Positions 19,447 through 28,970 of a DNA stretch of 64,000 bases are shown one piece after another; within the stretch, counting starts at the first letter, position 1, and each line of letters starts with the position of its first letter. Origin of the DNA: Pseudomonadota bacterium (GTDB lineage: Bacteria; Pseudomonadota; Alphaproteobacteria; Rhizobiales; Hyphomicrobiaceae); NCBI GenBank assembly GCA_018242295.1, contig JAFECE010000007.1, positions 1 to 64,000 on the forward strand, written 5' to 3'. The position numbers and the translations under genes were made by a program. The notes under the pieces are model-generated. The model saw only the letters and a program-made list of their open reading frames with translations, had not been told where the DNA came from and did not search any database.

Positions 19447-21741
19447 CTAACCGTCGATCGCGACGCGTTCCCTTTCGGCGAATTGCTGCAAGGACATGCG
19501 CACGTCTTTCGAACCTTCTTTCAAAAGTTCGTCGATAAAGGCCGTCGCTTTTCCGGCATCGAGCGAAAGCACCATCGACTTGATCGGGCCGATGGATGCG
19601 GGCGCCATTGACAGCGATTTGAAGCCGAGAGCGATAAGCGTCATCGCTTCGAGCGGACTGCCCGCCATCTCGCCGCAGATCGTCACCGGCACACCATAGC
19701 GAACGGCCGACGTAATGAGCATCCGGAGTGCCCTGAGCGGCGCCGGCGCCAGCACATCGAAGCGACTCGCAACCCGTGCGTTCGTGCGGTCGGAAGCAAA
19801 CAGGAACTGCATCAGATCGTTCGACCCGACCGAAACGAAATCGACCCGCGACAGAAACGCGTCGAGTTCGAAGAGCAGCGCCGGAACCTCGAACATGGCA
19901 CCGACGAGCACGGACTCGGGAAGAGGATGGCCATGCTCGGTCAGGAACGCCTTTTCCCGCTCGATCAGCGCCCGGATCGCGCCGAGCTCGTAGCTCGCGG
20001 ACACCATCGGAATCATGACGCGGAGTTCGCGGCCCGCCGCCGCCTTGAGCAACGCGCGGATTTGCAGCCGGAACAGCTCGGGCCGGTCGAGCGCCATCCG
20101 GATCGCGCGCCAGCCCATTGCCGGATTTTCTTCCTTCGGCTGCCGGAGATACGGAAGAACCTTGTCGCCGCCGATATCGAGCGTGCGGAAGACAACGGGC
20201 TTGCCGCCCGCTTCCTCGATCACAGAACGGTAAAGCTGCGTCTGCCGGTCGAGACGGGGAAACGCCTCCGACAGCATGAACTGCAATTCGGTCCGATAGA
20301 GGCCGATGCCGTCGGCGCCCGATTCATCGAGATGAGGCAGGTCGACCAGAAGGCCGGCGTTCATCATCAAGGCGACCGGAACCCCATCCTTTGTGATCGC
20401 CGGACGATCGCGCAAAGACTGATAGCGCTTCTGCCGCCGTGCGCGGAAACGCACCTTGTCGGAATAGGCCGCAATGAGTTCGCCCGTGGGGCGGATATGA
20501 ACCTCGCCTGTGACCGCGTCGACAATGGCCGCGTCTCCCGCGGTAACCCTGTCCACGATGCCGCTCGCCTGCCCAATCGCCGCGATGCCGAGTGCCTTGG
20601 CGACGACCGCGACATGGCTCTGGCTCGATCCGTCCTCAACGACGAGACCGCGCAACCGGCTCCGGTCGTAATCAAGAAGCTCGGCAGGCCCCATCGTCCG
20701 CGCAACAAGGATCGCATCGGGCGGCAGGCCGCCGTCGTCTTCCGAACTTTTAAGGCGTCCCGCGAGCACGCGCAGCAGCCGGTCGGAGAGATCGTCGAGA
20801 TCGCGCTGCCGCTCGCGCCAGTATGCATCGTGCTGGCGCAGCATGCGCGTGCGCATGGCGTTTTGCACGCGCTCGACGGCCGCCTCCGCCGTCAACCCGC
20901 CTTCGACGGCCTCGCGCAAACGCCGGTGCCAGCCCTTGTCGTGCGCGAACATGCGATAGGCTTCGAGCACATCGCGATGCTCGCCGACGCTAGACAGATG
21001 CTCGTGCTCGAACATTTCGTCGATATTTTTTTGCAGTTTATCGAGCGCGAGATCGAGACGCTCGAGTTCGATCGCGGGGTTCTCCGCCATCAATTGCGTA
21101 ACGACGATGCGCGGCTCGTGCAGCACCACGTGGCCGAGCGCAATGCCCTCCGAAATCGGCTCGCCCTCGATCAGGCCCGGTTGCGAGCGCGACGCTTCGA
21201 TGGCGGCGACCGTACCGGCGACGGCGCCTGAAATGAGGTTTTCCGCAATGACCATCGCGGTCGCCTGCAGAACCTCGACATCCTCGTCGGAATATTCGCG
21301 AGGCGTCCGGTTCTGAATGACGAGCACGCCGAGAACCTGTCCCGAACGCGAGATCGGCACGGCGAGCAGCGAGTGGTAAATCTCTTCGCCCGTCTCTGGC
21401 CGGTAGGAGAACGCCGGATGGTTCGAAGCTTCCGGCTCGTTGACGGTCGTGCCGAGCTCCGACGCCCGCCCGACGAGACCCTCGCCCCGCTTCAGTCGGG
21501 TTGTATGGACTGAATCGGGATTGAGGCCTTCCGACGCGAAAAGCTCAAGCGAGCCGTCCTGACGCTTCAGATAGATCGAGCAGACCTCGGCGACCATCAC
21601 GCCCGCGATCTGCCGCACGATGCGGTCGAGCTTGTCCTGGCCTTCGCCGCCGTCGGACATGATCTCGCGCAAATGGCGCATGATCACCCGGAGCGAGGTT
21701 TCGCTCGGTAGGGGTCTCGGATCGTCGCGCCGCGCTATCAT
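19447..21741 (-). CDS. ptsP: Phosphoenolpyruvate-protein phosphotransferase of the nitrogen PTS (EI-Ntr)
   Basis: This 764-residue protein has an N-terminal GAF domain (about 20-170) joined to the enzyme I core. The phospho-accepting His376 lies in GSSQSHVAVVAKALGI. The TIM-barrel PEP-binding part includes IGLYRTELQFM and VSVGSNDLMQF. It uses PEP to phosphorylate NPr in the cytoplasm and, in other bacteria, links nitrogen and carbon status through glutamine binding to the GAF domain. It lies next to lysC, a conserved pairing in Rhizobiales. Confidence 0.96.
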   Translation of the reverse strand: MIARRDDPRPLPSETSLRVIMRHLREIMSDGGEGQDKLDRIVRQIAGVMVAEVCSIYLKRQDGSLELFASEGLNPDSVHTTRLKRGEGLVGRASELGTTVNEPEASNHPAFSYRPETGEEIYHSLLAVPISRSGQVLGVLVIQNRTPREYSDEDVEVLQATAMVIAENLISGAVAGTVAAIEASRSQPGLIEGEPISEGIALGHVVLHEPRIVVTQLMAENPAIELERLDLALDKLQKNIDEMFEHEHLSSVGEHRDVLEAYRMFAHDKGWHRRLREAVEGGLTAEAAVERVQNAMRTRMLRQHDAYWRERQRDLDDLSDRLLRVLAGRLKSSEDDGGLPPDAILVARTMGPAELLDYDRSRLRGLVVEDGSSQSHVAVVAKALGIAAIGQASGIVDRVTAGDAAIVDAVTGEVHIRPTGELIAAYSDKVRFRARRQKRYQSLRDRPAITKDGVPVALMMNAGLLVDLPHLDESGADGIGLYRTELQFMLSEAFPRLDRQTQLYRSVIEEAGGKPVVFRTLDIGGDKVLPYLRQPKEENPAMGWRAIRMALDRPELFRLQIRALLKAAAGRELRVMIPMVSASYELGAIRALIEREKAFLTEHGHPLPESVLVGAMFEVPALLFELDAFLSRVDFVSVGSNDLMQFLFASDRTNARVASRFDVLAPAPLRALRMLITSAVRYGVPVTICGEMAGSPLEAMTLIALGFKSLSMAPASIGPIKSMVLSLDAGKATAFIDELLKEGSKDVRMSLQQFAERERVAIDG

Positions 21742-21826
21742 GACCTTCCTGCCAGCCGTCCCGCGGCAAACCTGCCGCAGATTGTTTCATATCCGCAAAA
21801 GGACGGGGCTTGGAAGGGCGCCCCGC

Positions 21827-23089
21827 CTAATCGTTGTCAAGCCCGTAGGCTGAATGCAACGCCCGCACCGCAAGCTCCGCATACGCCGCTTCGATCAACA
21901 CGCTGACTTTGATCTCGGACGTCGAGATGGCGTGAATGTTGATGCCCTTTTCCGCCAGCGTCTTGAACATTTGCGACGCGACGCCTGCGTGGCTGCGCAT
22001 TCCGACGCCGATGACGGAAATTTTCACCACATCCGCGGAGCTCTTGATGTCGAAATGACCGATGTCCGCCTTGGCTTTCTTCAAGACATCGAGCGCGCGC
22101 GGCAGTTCAGCCGCCTGCACCGTAAAGGTCATGTCCGTATGTTTGCCGTCCGCGCCGACGTTCTGGACGATCATGTCGACGTTGATGTTCGCGTCTGCGA
22201 GCGGCCCGAAAATCCGCGCCGCGATACCCGGCTTATCGTCCACCTTGAGCAGGGTAACCTTGGCCTCGTCCTTGGCGTAGGCAATGCCGCTTACGACTTG
22301 CTGTTCCACGATCTCATCCTCGTCGCATACGATAGTTCCGATGTCTTCGATATTGTCCGGGCTGAAGGCCTTCATGCCTTCAGGCGCGACAAAACTCGAT
22401 AGGACACGCGTTTTCACCTTGTAGACCATAGCAAGCTCGACGGAGCGGGTTTGCAAAACCTTCGATCCGAGCGACGCCATCTCGAGCATTTCTTCATACG
22501 AGATCTTGGCGAGCCGCTTCGCTTTCGAAACGATGCGCGGGTCGGTCGTATAAACGCCGTCCACATCGGTATAGATGTCGCACACGTCGGCTTCGAGCGC
22601 GACCGCAATTGCAACGGCGCTCGTATCTGAGCCGCCGCGGCCAAGCGTCGAAATCCGATTCTCGTGCGGCTCTATTCCCTGAAATCCGGTAACGACGGCG
22701 ATTTCGCCGCCCACGATCGACTTTTTGATCTGGTCGCCCGGGATGTCGATGATACGGGCCGAGCCGTGCGCCGCATTCGTTTTAACTGGCACCTGCCAGC
22801 CGCTCCAGGAGCGCGCCCGAAGCCCCATCGCCTGCAGCGTGATCGCGAGAAGGCCCGCCGTCACTTGCTCGCCGGTCGCAACAACGGCGTCATATTCCCG
22901 CGCATCGTGCAAAGGGGAAGCCTCTTTAACCCAGGAAACGAGCTGGTTCGTCACCCCCGCCATGGCCGATACCACGACGGCGACCTTATTGCCGGCGTCG
23001 ACCTCCCGCTTGACGTGGCGGGCGACGTTGTGGATGCGCTCGATATTGGCGACAGAGGTCCCGCCAAATTTCATGACTACCGTCGCCAT
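21827..23089 (-). CDS. lysC: Aspartate kinase
   Basis: This 420-residue enzyme catalyses the first step of lysine, threonine and methionine synthesis (aspartate to 4-phospho-aspartate). It starts MATVVMKFGGTSVAN, the kinase signature. It contains GRGGSDTSAVAIAVALEAD, and ends in two ACT domains (from about 265) that normally bind feedback effectors. ATG 23089 is used because the conserved sequence begins there and AAGGAAA lies upstream. Confidence 0.97.
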   Translation of the reverse strand: MATVVMKFGGTSVANIERIHNVARHVKREVDAGNKVAVVVSAMAGVTNQLVSWVKEASPLHDAREYDAVVATGEQVTAGLLAITLQAMGLRARSWSGWQVPVKTNAAHGSARIIDIPGDQIKKSIVGGEIAVVTGFQGIEPHENRISTLGRGGSDTSAVAIAVALEADVCDIYTDVDGVYTTDPRIVSKAKRLAKISYEEMLEMASLGSKVLQTRSVELAMVYKVKTRVLSSFVAPEGMKAFSPDNIEDIGTIVCDEDEIVEQQVVSGIAYAKDEAKVTLLKVDDKPGIAARIFGPLADANINVDMIVQNVGADGKHTDMTFTVQAAELPRALDVLKKAKADIGHFDIKSSADVVKISVIGVGMRSHAGVASQMFKTLAEKGINIHAISTSEIKVSVLIEAAYAELAVRALHSAYGLDND

Positions 23090-23283
23090 CGGCGAAGTGC
23101 TTTCCTTGAGCAAACCCGCTCGGACCCGATCCGGGCCAAACGCGTATTAAGATTTGGATTGAGTCCGGCGCTTCTTAGCGGCTCGCGCGCCCCCCTGCAA
23201 CTGCCCCCGGCCGTCCAGCGACGCACAACCGCTTGACAATGAAGGCGCCCGGCTGGCGAGTAGTCCGAGGACCGGAGAAGAAA

Positions 23284-24063
23284 ATGATCGCACCGCAAAA
23301 ATCGGGACCGCAATCGGGGGCTGGCGACCGGACGCTCGACAGCGAAGAAGTTGAGCGGTTTTCCCGTCTCGCATCCGAATGGTGGGACCCGCGGGGCAAG
23401 TTTCGCCCCCTTCACCAGATCGGCCCTCCGCGTCTCTCGTTTATCCGGGACGCCGCCGTGAAACACTTCGGCCGCGACGCCAAGACCCTGCACCCGCTTT
23501 CGGGACTGACCGCCGTCGATATCGGCTGCGGCGGCGGCCTCGTCGCAGAGCCGCTGGCGCGCATAGGCGCGACCGTGACGGCCATCGATCCTTCGGAACG
23601 CAACATCGCGATTGCAAAATCGCACGCCGAATCCCAGAACCTCGCTATCGATTATCGCGCCACGCGCGTCGAAGACCTTGTTGCCGAAGGCCGCACGTTC
23701 GACATCGTCGCCTGCCTCGAAGTCGTCGAGCACGTCCCCGACCCCGCGAAGTTCATTGCCGAGTGCGCGTCCCTGGTCGCGCCCGGCGGTCTCGCCGTGT
23801 TCTCGACGCTGAACCGAACTCTAAAGTCTTGGGCGCTTGCTATCGTCGGAGCCGAGTACGTTCTCGGCTGGCTGCCGCGTGGCACGCATCAATGGGACCG
23901 CTTCATCACGCCGGAAGAGCTTCGGCGTTATGCCGAGGCTGCGGGCTTGGCTGACCCGCACCTCGAAGGCATCACCTATAATCCGTTGCAGGACGTATGG
24001 TCTCGAAATCCCGATACCAGCGTCAATTACCTGCTATCGGCTCGAAAACCGCGACCGGCCTGA
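23284..24063 (+). CDS. ubiG: Ubiquinone biosynthesis O-methyltransferase UbiG
   Basis: This 260-residue SAM-dependent enzyme carries out both O-methylations in ubiquinone biosynthesis. The family marker EVERFSRLASEWWDPRGKF is near the N terminus. SAM motif I is VDIGCGGGLVAEPLAR and the post-motif is VACLEVVEHVPDP. ATG 23284 has GGAGAAG just upstream; 17 further codons are open upstream but look non-coding. It diverges from lysC. Confidence 0.96.
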   Translation: MIAPQKSGPQSGAGDRTLDSEEVERFSRLASEWWDPRGKFRPLHQIGPPRLSFIRDAAVKHFGRDAKTLHPLSGLTAVDIGCGGGLVAEPLARIGATVTAIDPSERNIAIAKSHAESQNLAIDYRATRVEDLVAEGRTFDIVACLEVVEHVPDPAKFIAECASLVAPGGLAVFSTLNRTLKSWALAIVGAEYVLGWLPRGTHQWDRFITPEELRRYAEAAGLADPHLEGITYNPLQDVWSRNPDTSVNYLLSARKPRPA

Positions 24064-24140
24064 TTGACCGGGCGGGTGATCGATCGGCGCGTTACGGCGT
24101 TGAACAGGACGGACAGAGCGACGCGAGGGGAGCGACAGCA

Positions 24141-24794
24141 ATGTTTCCGATTGGTGACGACGATTCCGAAGTAACCGCTGTTCCGATTGTCACGTACGTA
24201 CTGATTGCAGCCAACATCCTTTTCTTTCTTTTCGAACTCAGCGCCGGCGATCAATTCGTCGAGAACTGGGCGTTCATTCCGAGCCACTTCAGGGAGAGCC
24301 CGGCGACGGAATGGCCGACGATCTTCACCGCCATGTTCATGCACGGAGGCTGGATGCATCTCTTCGGCAATATGCTCTACCTCTATATCTTCGGCGATAA
24401 CGTCGAAGATAACTTTGGCCACGTAAAATACCTCGTCTTTTATCTCGTCGCAGGCATTGCCGCGACGTTCGCGCAGTATGTCTTCAACGAAGGCTCAAGC
24501 ATCCCGAACGTCGGCGCCTCGGGCGCAATCGCCGGCGTGCTCGGCGCCTACATTCTGATGTTCCCGCAATCGCGCGTCGACGTGCTCGTCGTTCGCCAGG
24601 TCATCTCGATGCCGGCGGTTGTCGTCATCGGCTTCTGGATCGTCCTGCAGCTTTTCAGCGGCGTCGGCTCCATCGCCAACACCGGAGCCGATGTCGGCGG
24701 CGTCGCCTACATGGCCCACGTCGGCGGCTTTGCAGCGGGCTTCGTGATCGCCTTATTGTTCGGACGACGCAGCGGTCCATCGGCGAGCGCGTGA
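24141..24794 (+). CDS. Rhomboid-family intramembrane serine protease
   Basis: This 217-residue protein has six or so membrane segments. The catalytic Ser128 lies in GASGAIAG and His193 in MAHVGGFAAG. MHGGWMHLFGNMLYLYIFGD (67-86) matches the conserved H-x2-H-N region of rhomboids. It should cleave other membrane proteins inside the bilayer; no substrate is suggested by the context. ATG 24141 is set by GAGGGGAG just upstream. Confidence 0.9.
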   Translation: MFPIGDDDSEVTAVPIVTYVLIAANILFFLFELSAGDQFVENWAFIPSHFRESPATEWPTIFTAMFMHGGWMHLFGNMLYLYIFGDNVEDNFGHVKYLVFYLVAGIAATFAQYVFNEGSSIPNVGASGAIAGVLGAYILMFPQSRVDVLVVRQVISMPAVVVIGFWIVLQLFSGVGSIANTGADVGGVAYMAHVGGFAAGFVIALLFGRRSGPSASA

Positions 24795-24820
24795 TGCGTC
24801 TCTCCTGCGCAGATTAAGAA

Positions 24821-24849
24821 AGCGAGCCGGAACCGAGTTCCGGCTCGCT
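24821..24849 (-). terminator. Hairpin between convergent genes, probable terminator
   Basis: A perfect 13-bp stem (AGCGAGCCGGAAC pairs with GTTCCGGCTCGCT) with a 3-nt loop lies between the rhomboid gene and the antiporter gene. On the minus strand the stem is followed by TTTCTTAAT, so it suits termination of the antiporter transcript best. Confidence 0.65.
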
Positions 24850-24886
24850 CCTGAACTCCGAAAGCCTTGCCGCGCGTGAAGCCGCG

Positions 24887-26167
24887 TCACCGGTTCTTCA
24901 GCATCGCCCGCTGCCGCAACGGCCTCAGCACCAGGATCGCGAGAACAGCCGCCAGGATGTTCATCGCCGCTGCCGTGTAGAACACCGCGTGCCAGCTCCC
25001 CGTCGTCTTCGTCAGGATGCTCGAGAACGGCACGAGCAGAGCCGCCGTTCCCTTCGCCGTGTAGAGAAGCCCGGCATTCGTCGTCGCGAATTTCGAGCCG
25101 AACGTATCGCCGCACGTCGCAGGGAAGAGACTGTAGATTTCGCCCCACGCAAAGAACACGAGACCCGTCAGCAGCACGAACGTGAATGGATCGTGCCCGA
25201 AGTGTCCGAGGGCGAGAATGCCGAGGCCTTCGATGCCGAAGGCGATGAACATCGTCGTCTCACGCCCGATCTTGTCTGAGACCCAGCCGAAGAACGGCCG
25301 CGTCACGCCATTGAGAACCCGGTCGAGCGAGAGCGCGAACGTCAGCGCCGGCAGCGTGATGCCGAGCAGGGAAACCGGCACGTCCGCAACCTTGAAATCT
25401 TTCGCGATGGGCGCGAGCTGCGCCGTGGCCATCAGGCCGCCGGCAGCCATCATCACGAACATCAGATACATGATCCAGAAGATCGGAGACTTGAGCATCT
25501 CGACCGGCGTGAATGACCGCCGCGACGTGACCAGCAACGTCGGTTGCACGCCGTGCGCCTCTTTCGGCGGCGCCCGGAGAACGAACGATGCAACGATGAT
25601 GACCGCCGATTGCAAGATTCCGAAATAGAGAAATGCCGCTTCGTAGCCCTCCCCGGCAATGACCTTCGAAATGGGAATGATCGTCAGTGCCGATCCCATT
25701 CCAAAACCCGCAGCCGTCACGCCTGCGGCAAAGCCGCGCCGGTCGGGAAACCATTTGAGCGCATTGCCGACGCACGTGCCGTAGACCGAGCCCGCGCCAA
25801 CGCCGCCGATCGCCTGTGCGACATAGAGCATCGCGAGCGAATCCGCGTAGGAGTTCATCACCCAGGCGATGCCGACGAGGAGGCCTCCGAACAGCACCAG
25901 CGGTCGCGGCCCGAACTTGTCTTCGAGATAGCCCTCGAACGGAATAAGCCACGTTTCCGTCAGCACAAAAATGGTGAATGCCCATTGGATGGCCGCCAAT
26001 TCCCAACCGAATTTGGTGGCCATGGGATTGACGAAGAGTGTCCAACCGTATTGCAGGTTGGCGATCATCGTCATGCACAGCACACCAAGAATAAGCTGCA
26101 GCCAGCGCTTCGTGTTTTGCGCGGCAAAGCTTGAAGCCGGAGCGCTGGACTCCGCTTGAGCAGTCAT
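24887..26167 (-). CDS. oxlT: Oxalate/formate antiporter family MFS transporter
   Basis: This 426-residue inner-membrane protein has twelve hydrophobic segments and belongs to the OFA branch of the major facilitator superfamily. Hallmarks are LQYGWTLFVNPMATKFGW after the first segment, EDKFGPRPL in loop 2-3 and GNALKWFPDRRGFAAG in loop 4-5. The family exchanges oxalate for formate or takes up related carboxylates. It diverges from the PanE2-like reductase with the oxalyl-CoA synthetase-like ligase beyond, which supports oxalate as the substrate. ATG 26167 has GAGGGGGA upstream; the longer frame starting at 26203 is less likely. Confidence 0.85.
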   Translation of the reverse strand: MTAQAESSAPASSFAAQNTKRWLQLILGVLCMTMIANLQYGWTLFVNPMATKFGWELAAIQWAFTIFVLTETWLIPFEGYLEDKFGPRPLVLFGGLLVGIAWVMNSYADSLAMLYVAQAIGGVGAGSVYGTCVGNALKWFPDRRGFAAGVTAAGFGMGSALTIIPISKVIAGEGYEAAFLYFGILQSAVIIVASFVLRAPPKEAHGVQPTLLVTSRRSFTPVEMLKSPIFWIMYLMFVMMAAGGLMATAQLAPIAKDFKVADVPVSLLGITLPALTFALSLDRVLNGVTRPFFGWVSDKIGRETTMFIAFGIEGLGILALGHFGHDPFTFVLLTGLVFFAWGEIYSLFPATCGDTFGSKFATTNAGLLYTAKGTAALLVPFSSILTKTTGSWHAVFYTAAAMNILAAVLAILVLRPLRQRAMLKNR

Positions 26168-26325
26168 CGGGACGTCCCCCTCGGGCTTGTAATTTTTTTT
26201 CATTTCGCACTAAAAGCGCTCACACATAAATCGCGAAAAATTACGCCCGGCAAGCGGAGCGTTGGCGCGATCTGCCAACAAAGATCTTGCTGCACCGCCA
26301 CTAAGACGTGAGGAATCCAAACTCG

Positions 26326-27330
26326 ATGAAAATTTGTGTCGTTGGAGCTGGCGGCATCGGCGGCTTGCTCGCTGCACGCTTGGCGCAATCGGGCGAAGAA
26401 GTCACTGTTATTGCGCGCGGTCCTCATCTCGCAGCGATCCGCGCAAACGGTCTGAAGCTCATTGAAGAGGACGGCCGCGAGAACGTCTCGCGCATCGCTG
26501 CGACCGATAAAATCGCGGAGGTCTCGGCGCAGAATCTCATCATCCTCGGCATGAAAGCGCATCAAGTCGCAGCTGTCGTTCGCGATCTTCCCGCGATGTA
26601 TGGCCGCGATACCGCCGTTCTCACCGCACAAAACGGCATTCCCTGGTGGTACTTTCTGCGCGTTCCGGGACCGCACGAGGGAAGACGGCTTGAGAGTGTC
26701 GATCCGAATGGGGTCATTGCCGACAATCTGCCCGCAGAACGTGTGATCGGCAGCGTCGTCTATCCTGCCGCCGAAATAACAGAGCCGGGCGTCATCAAGC
26801 ATATCGAAGGCAATCGCTTCTCGATCGCGGAAATTAATAACTCGAAAACTGAGCGTATCGTCCGCATTTCCGAGACGCTGCAGAAGGCCGGCTTCAAAGC
26901 TCCGGTGGCCGGGGACATTCGCGCCGAGATCTGGACGAAGCTTTGGGGAAACCTGAGTTTCAATCCCATCAGTGCGCTGACACATGCTACTCTTGAGGAT
27001 ATCTGCAAGTTTCAGCCGACCCGCGACGCCGCTGCGCGCCTCATGCGCGAAGCCCAATCCGTCGGCGAGGCGCTCGGCGTTCGATTCCGCATTCCGCTGG
27101 AGAAGCGGATCGCCGGCGCCGAAGCCGTCGGTCCGCATAAAACGTCGATGCTTCAAGACGTCGAGGCCGGCCGGGCCATAGAAGCCGATGCGCTGATCGG
27201 TTCGGTGATCGAACTCGGCCGGGTTGCCAACGTTCCTACCCCACAGATCGAGACGGTATATGCCTGCGTCAAGCTGCTGGCGGCAACGCTCGCGCACGAG
27301 GGCGGCCGTCTGAAAGTCGAAAAAGCCTGA
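26326..27330 (+). CDS. panE2: PanE2-like ketopantoate-reductase family protein, probable oxalyl-CoA reductase
   Basis: This 334-residue NADP(H)-dependent dehydrogenase of the ApbA/PanE family has the nucleotide motif VGAGGIGG at the N terminus. It also has EIWTKLWGNLSFNPISALT, which carries the catalytic Lys and the conserved Asn/Ser of the family. In Methylobacterium extorquens a PanE2 paralogue is known to reduce oxalyl-CoA to glyoxylate. The neighbours here (OxlT-type antiporter, oxalyl-CoA synthetase-like ligase) favour that role over pantothenate synthesis. True ketopantoate reductase remains the alternative. ATG 26326 has AGGAA 10 nt upstream. Confidence 0.72.
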   Translation: MKICVVGAGGIGGLLAARLAQSGEEVTVIARGPHLAAIRANGLKLIEEDGRENVSRIAATDKIAEVSAQNLIILGMKAHQVAAVVRDLPAMYGRDTAVLTAQNGIPWWYFLRVPGPHEGRRLESVDPNGVIADNLPAERVIGSVVYPAAEITEPGVIKHIEGNRFSIAEINNSKTERIVRISETLQKAGFKAPVAGDIRAEIWTKLWGNLSFNPISALTHATLEDICKFQPTRDAAARLMREAQSVGEALGVRFRIPLEKRIAGAEAVGPHKTSMLQDVEAGRAIEADALIGSVIELGRVANVPTPQIETVYACVKLLAATLAHEGGRLKVEKA

Positions 27331-27370
27331 CAACGGCGCCAGACGGCGACGCACCGGAGAGACAGCTGAA

Positions 27371-28891
27371 ATGACAACGAGCATGACCCTGCACGATCTT
27401 CTTAAGGCGGGCGAAGACCAAGCCCCCGCGATCAGAGCTTCGGGCGCCGAGCCATTAACCTATGCGGGCTTTCGCACGCTCGTCATGCGGACGATCGCGC
27501 GCCTCAACGACTTCGGAATTGGCCGCGGCGACCGCGTCGCCATCGTCCTCCCGAACGGACCTGAAATGGCGACTGCGTTCGTCGCCACCGCATCGGCAGC
27601 CACCGTCGCACCGCTCAATCCAGGCTATCGCGCCGACGAGTTCGACTTCTACATGTCGGACATCAACACGAAGGCGCTCATCGTCGAAGAGGGCAGCACC
27701 TCCCCCGCGGTTGGAGTGGCTGAAAAGCGGGGCATTACCGTCATCACGTTGAAGTCCGATCCCGCCCATGGCGCCGGCGCCTTCACGCTTTCGGCCGAAA
27801 CTGGACGCGAGCAGCCTGCCCGACCCGGACCGGCAGAAAGCGACGATACGGCGCTGATCCTGCACACGTCCGGCACGACGTCGCGTCCCAAGATCGTGCC
27901 GCTCACCCACGCGAACGTCGCAGCCTCTGCATCGAACATCGCGACCGCACTGAACCTCGCAAGCGGCGATCGCGCGCTCAACATCATGCCGCTCTTCCAC
28001 ATTCATGGGCTGATCGCGGGCGTCCTCGCGCCACTATCGCGCGGTGGCTCGATCTTCTGCACGCCCGGCTTCAACGCGCTGAAGTTTTTCTCTGCAATGG
28101 AAGAGGCCGCGCCCACCTGGTACACGGCGGTGCCGACGATGCACCAGGCGATCGTCGGCCGCGCCAGCCACAACCGCGAAATCATCGCGCGCCATAAGCT
28201 GCGCTTCATTCGATCGTCATCGTCGTCGCTGCCGCCGCAGGTGATTACGGAACTTGAAGCCGCCTTCGGTGCACCCGTCGTCGAAGCCTACGGCATGACC
28301 GAAGCGGCGCATCAGATGGCGTCGAACCCGATCGGCGGCACGCGGAAGCCCGGTACGGTCGGCATCGCCGCCGGACCCGAGGTCGCCATCATGGACCCGG
28401 ACGGCAATCTGCTGGCGGCGGGCGAGACGGGCGAAATCGTCATTCGCGGCGGCAACGTCACGGCCGGCTACGAGAACAATGACAAGGCCAACGCCGAAGC
28501 CTTTACGAACGGCTGGTTCCGGACGGGCGACCAGGGCACCATCGACACCGGCGGCTACATCACGATTACCGGACGCCTGAAGGAGATCATCAATCGCGGC
28601 GGCGAGAAGGTATCGCCGCGCGAGGTCGACGAAGTTCTGATGGATCACCCGGCCGTGCTGCAGGTCGTGACGTTTGCCGTGCCGCACGACAAGCTCGGCG
28701 AGGACGTCGCCGCCGCCGTCGTCCTCCGCGAAGGCAAGCAGGCGACGGAACGGGAGCTCCGCGATTTCGCCAGCGAGCACCTCGCGAACTTCAAGGTTCC
28801 GCGCAAAATCCTGCTGCTTCCCGAGATTCCGAAGGGCGCAACGGGCAAGCTCCAGCGCATCGGCCTCGCGCAGAAGCTCGGTCTCGCCTGA
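27371..28891 (+). CDS. AMP-dependent acyl-CoA ligase, probable oxalate-CoA ligase
   Basis: This 506-residue ANL-superfamily enzyme has the AMP-binding signature LHTSGTTSRPKIVPLTH at about 157-173. MPLFHIHGLIAGVLAPLSRG, TWYTAVPTMHQAI, SSSSSLPP and YGMTEAAHQMASNPIGGTRKPG closely resemble plant AAE3 and yeast Pcs60 oxalyl-CoA synthetases. GRLKEIINRGGEKVSP is the A8 hinge, and the C-terminal catalytic Lys is in PKGATGKLQRI. It would activate oxalate with ATP and CoA, feeding the reductase 40 bp upstream in the same operon. GGAGAGA precedes the start. Confidence 0.8.
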   Translation: MTTSMTLHDLLKAGEDQAPAIRASGAEPLTYAGFRTLVMRTIARLNDFGIGRGDRVAIVLPNGPEMATAFVATASAATVAPLNPGYRADEFDFYMSDINTKALIVEEGSTSPAVGVAEKRGITVITLKSDPAHGAGAFTLSAETGREQPARPGPAESDDTALILHTSGTTSRPKIVPLTHANVAASASNIATALNLASGDRALNIMPLFHIHGLIAGVLAPLSRGGSIFCTPGFNALKFFSAMEEAAPTWYTAVPTMHQAIVGRASHNREIIARHKLRFIRSSSSSLPPQVITELEAAFGAPVVEAYGMTEAAHQMASNPIGGTRKPGTVGIAAGPEVAIMDPDGNLLAAGETGEIVIRGGNVTAGYENNDKANAEAFTNGWFRTGDQGTIDTGGYITITGRLKEIINRGGEKVSPREVDEVLMDHPAVLQVVTFAVPHDKLGEDVAAAVVLREGKQATERELRDFASEHLANFKVPRKILLLPEIPKGATGKLQRIGLAQKLGLA

Positions 28892-28913
28892 ATATCGAGC
28901 CAACACTATGACG

Positions 28914-28946
28914 AAAAACGCCCGGCGCGAGGCCGGGCGTTTTTTT
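28914..28946 (+). terminator. Strong intrinsic terminator after the ligase gene
   Basis: A perfect 13-bp inverted repeat (AAAAACGCCCGGC / GCCGGGCGTTTTT) with a 5-nt loop runs into a T-tract on the plus strand. A matching A-tract lies on the other side, so it can work in both directions. It ends the reductase-ligase operon and also the convergent MFS gene. Confidence 0.9.
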
Positions 28947-28970
28947 ATGCTTGGATGCTGAGAGAGGCGT

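Noticed and set aside
19927-21231. Plus-strand ORF of 434 codons
   Set aside because: It is the antisense shadow of ptsP, which has full domain structure; the shadow is Arg/Ala/His-rich without any family motif.
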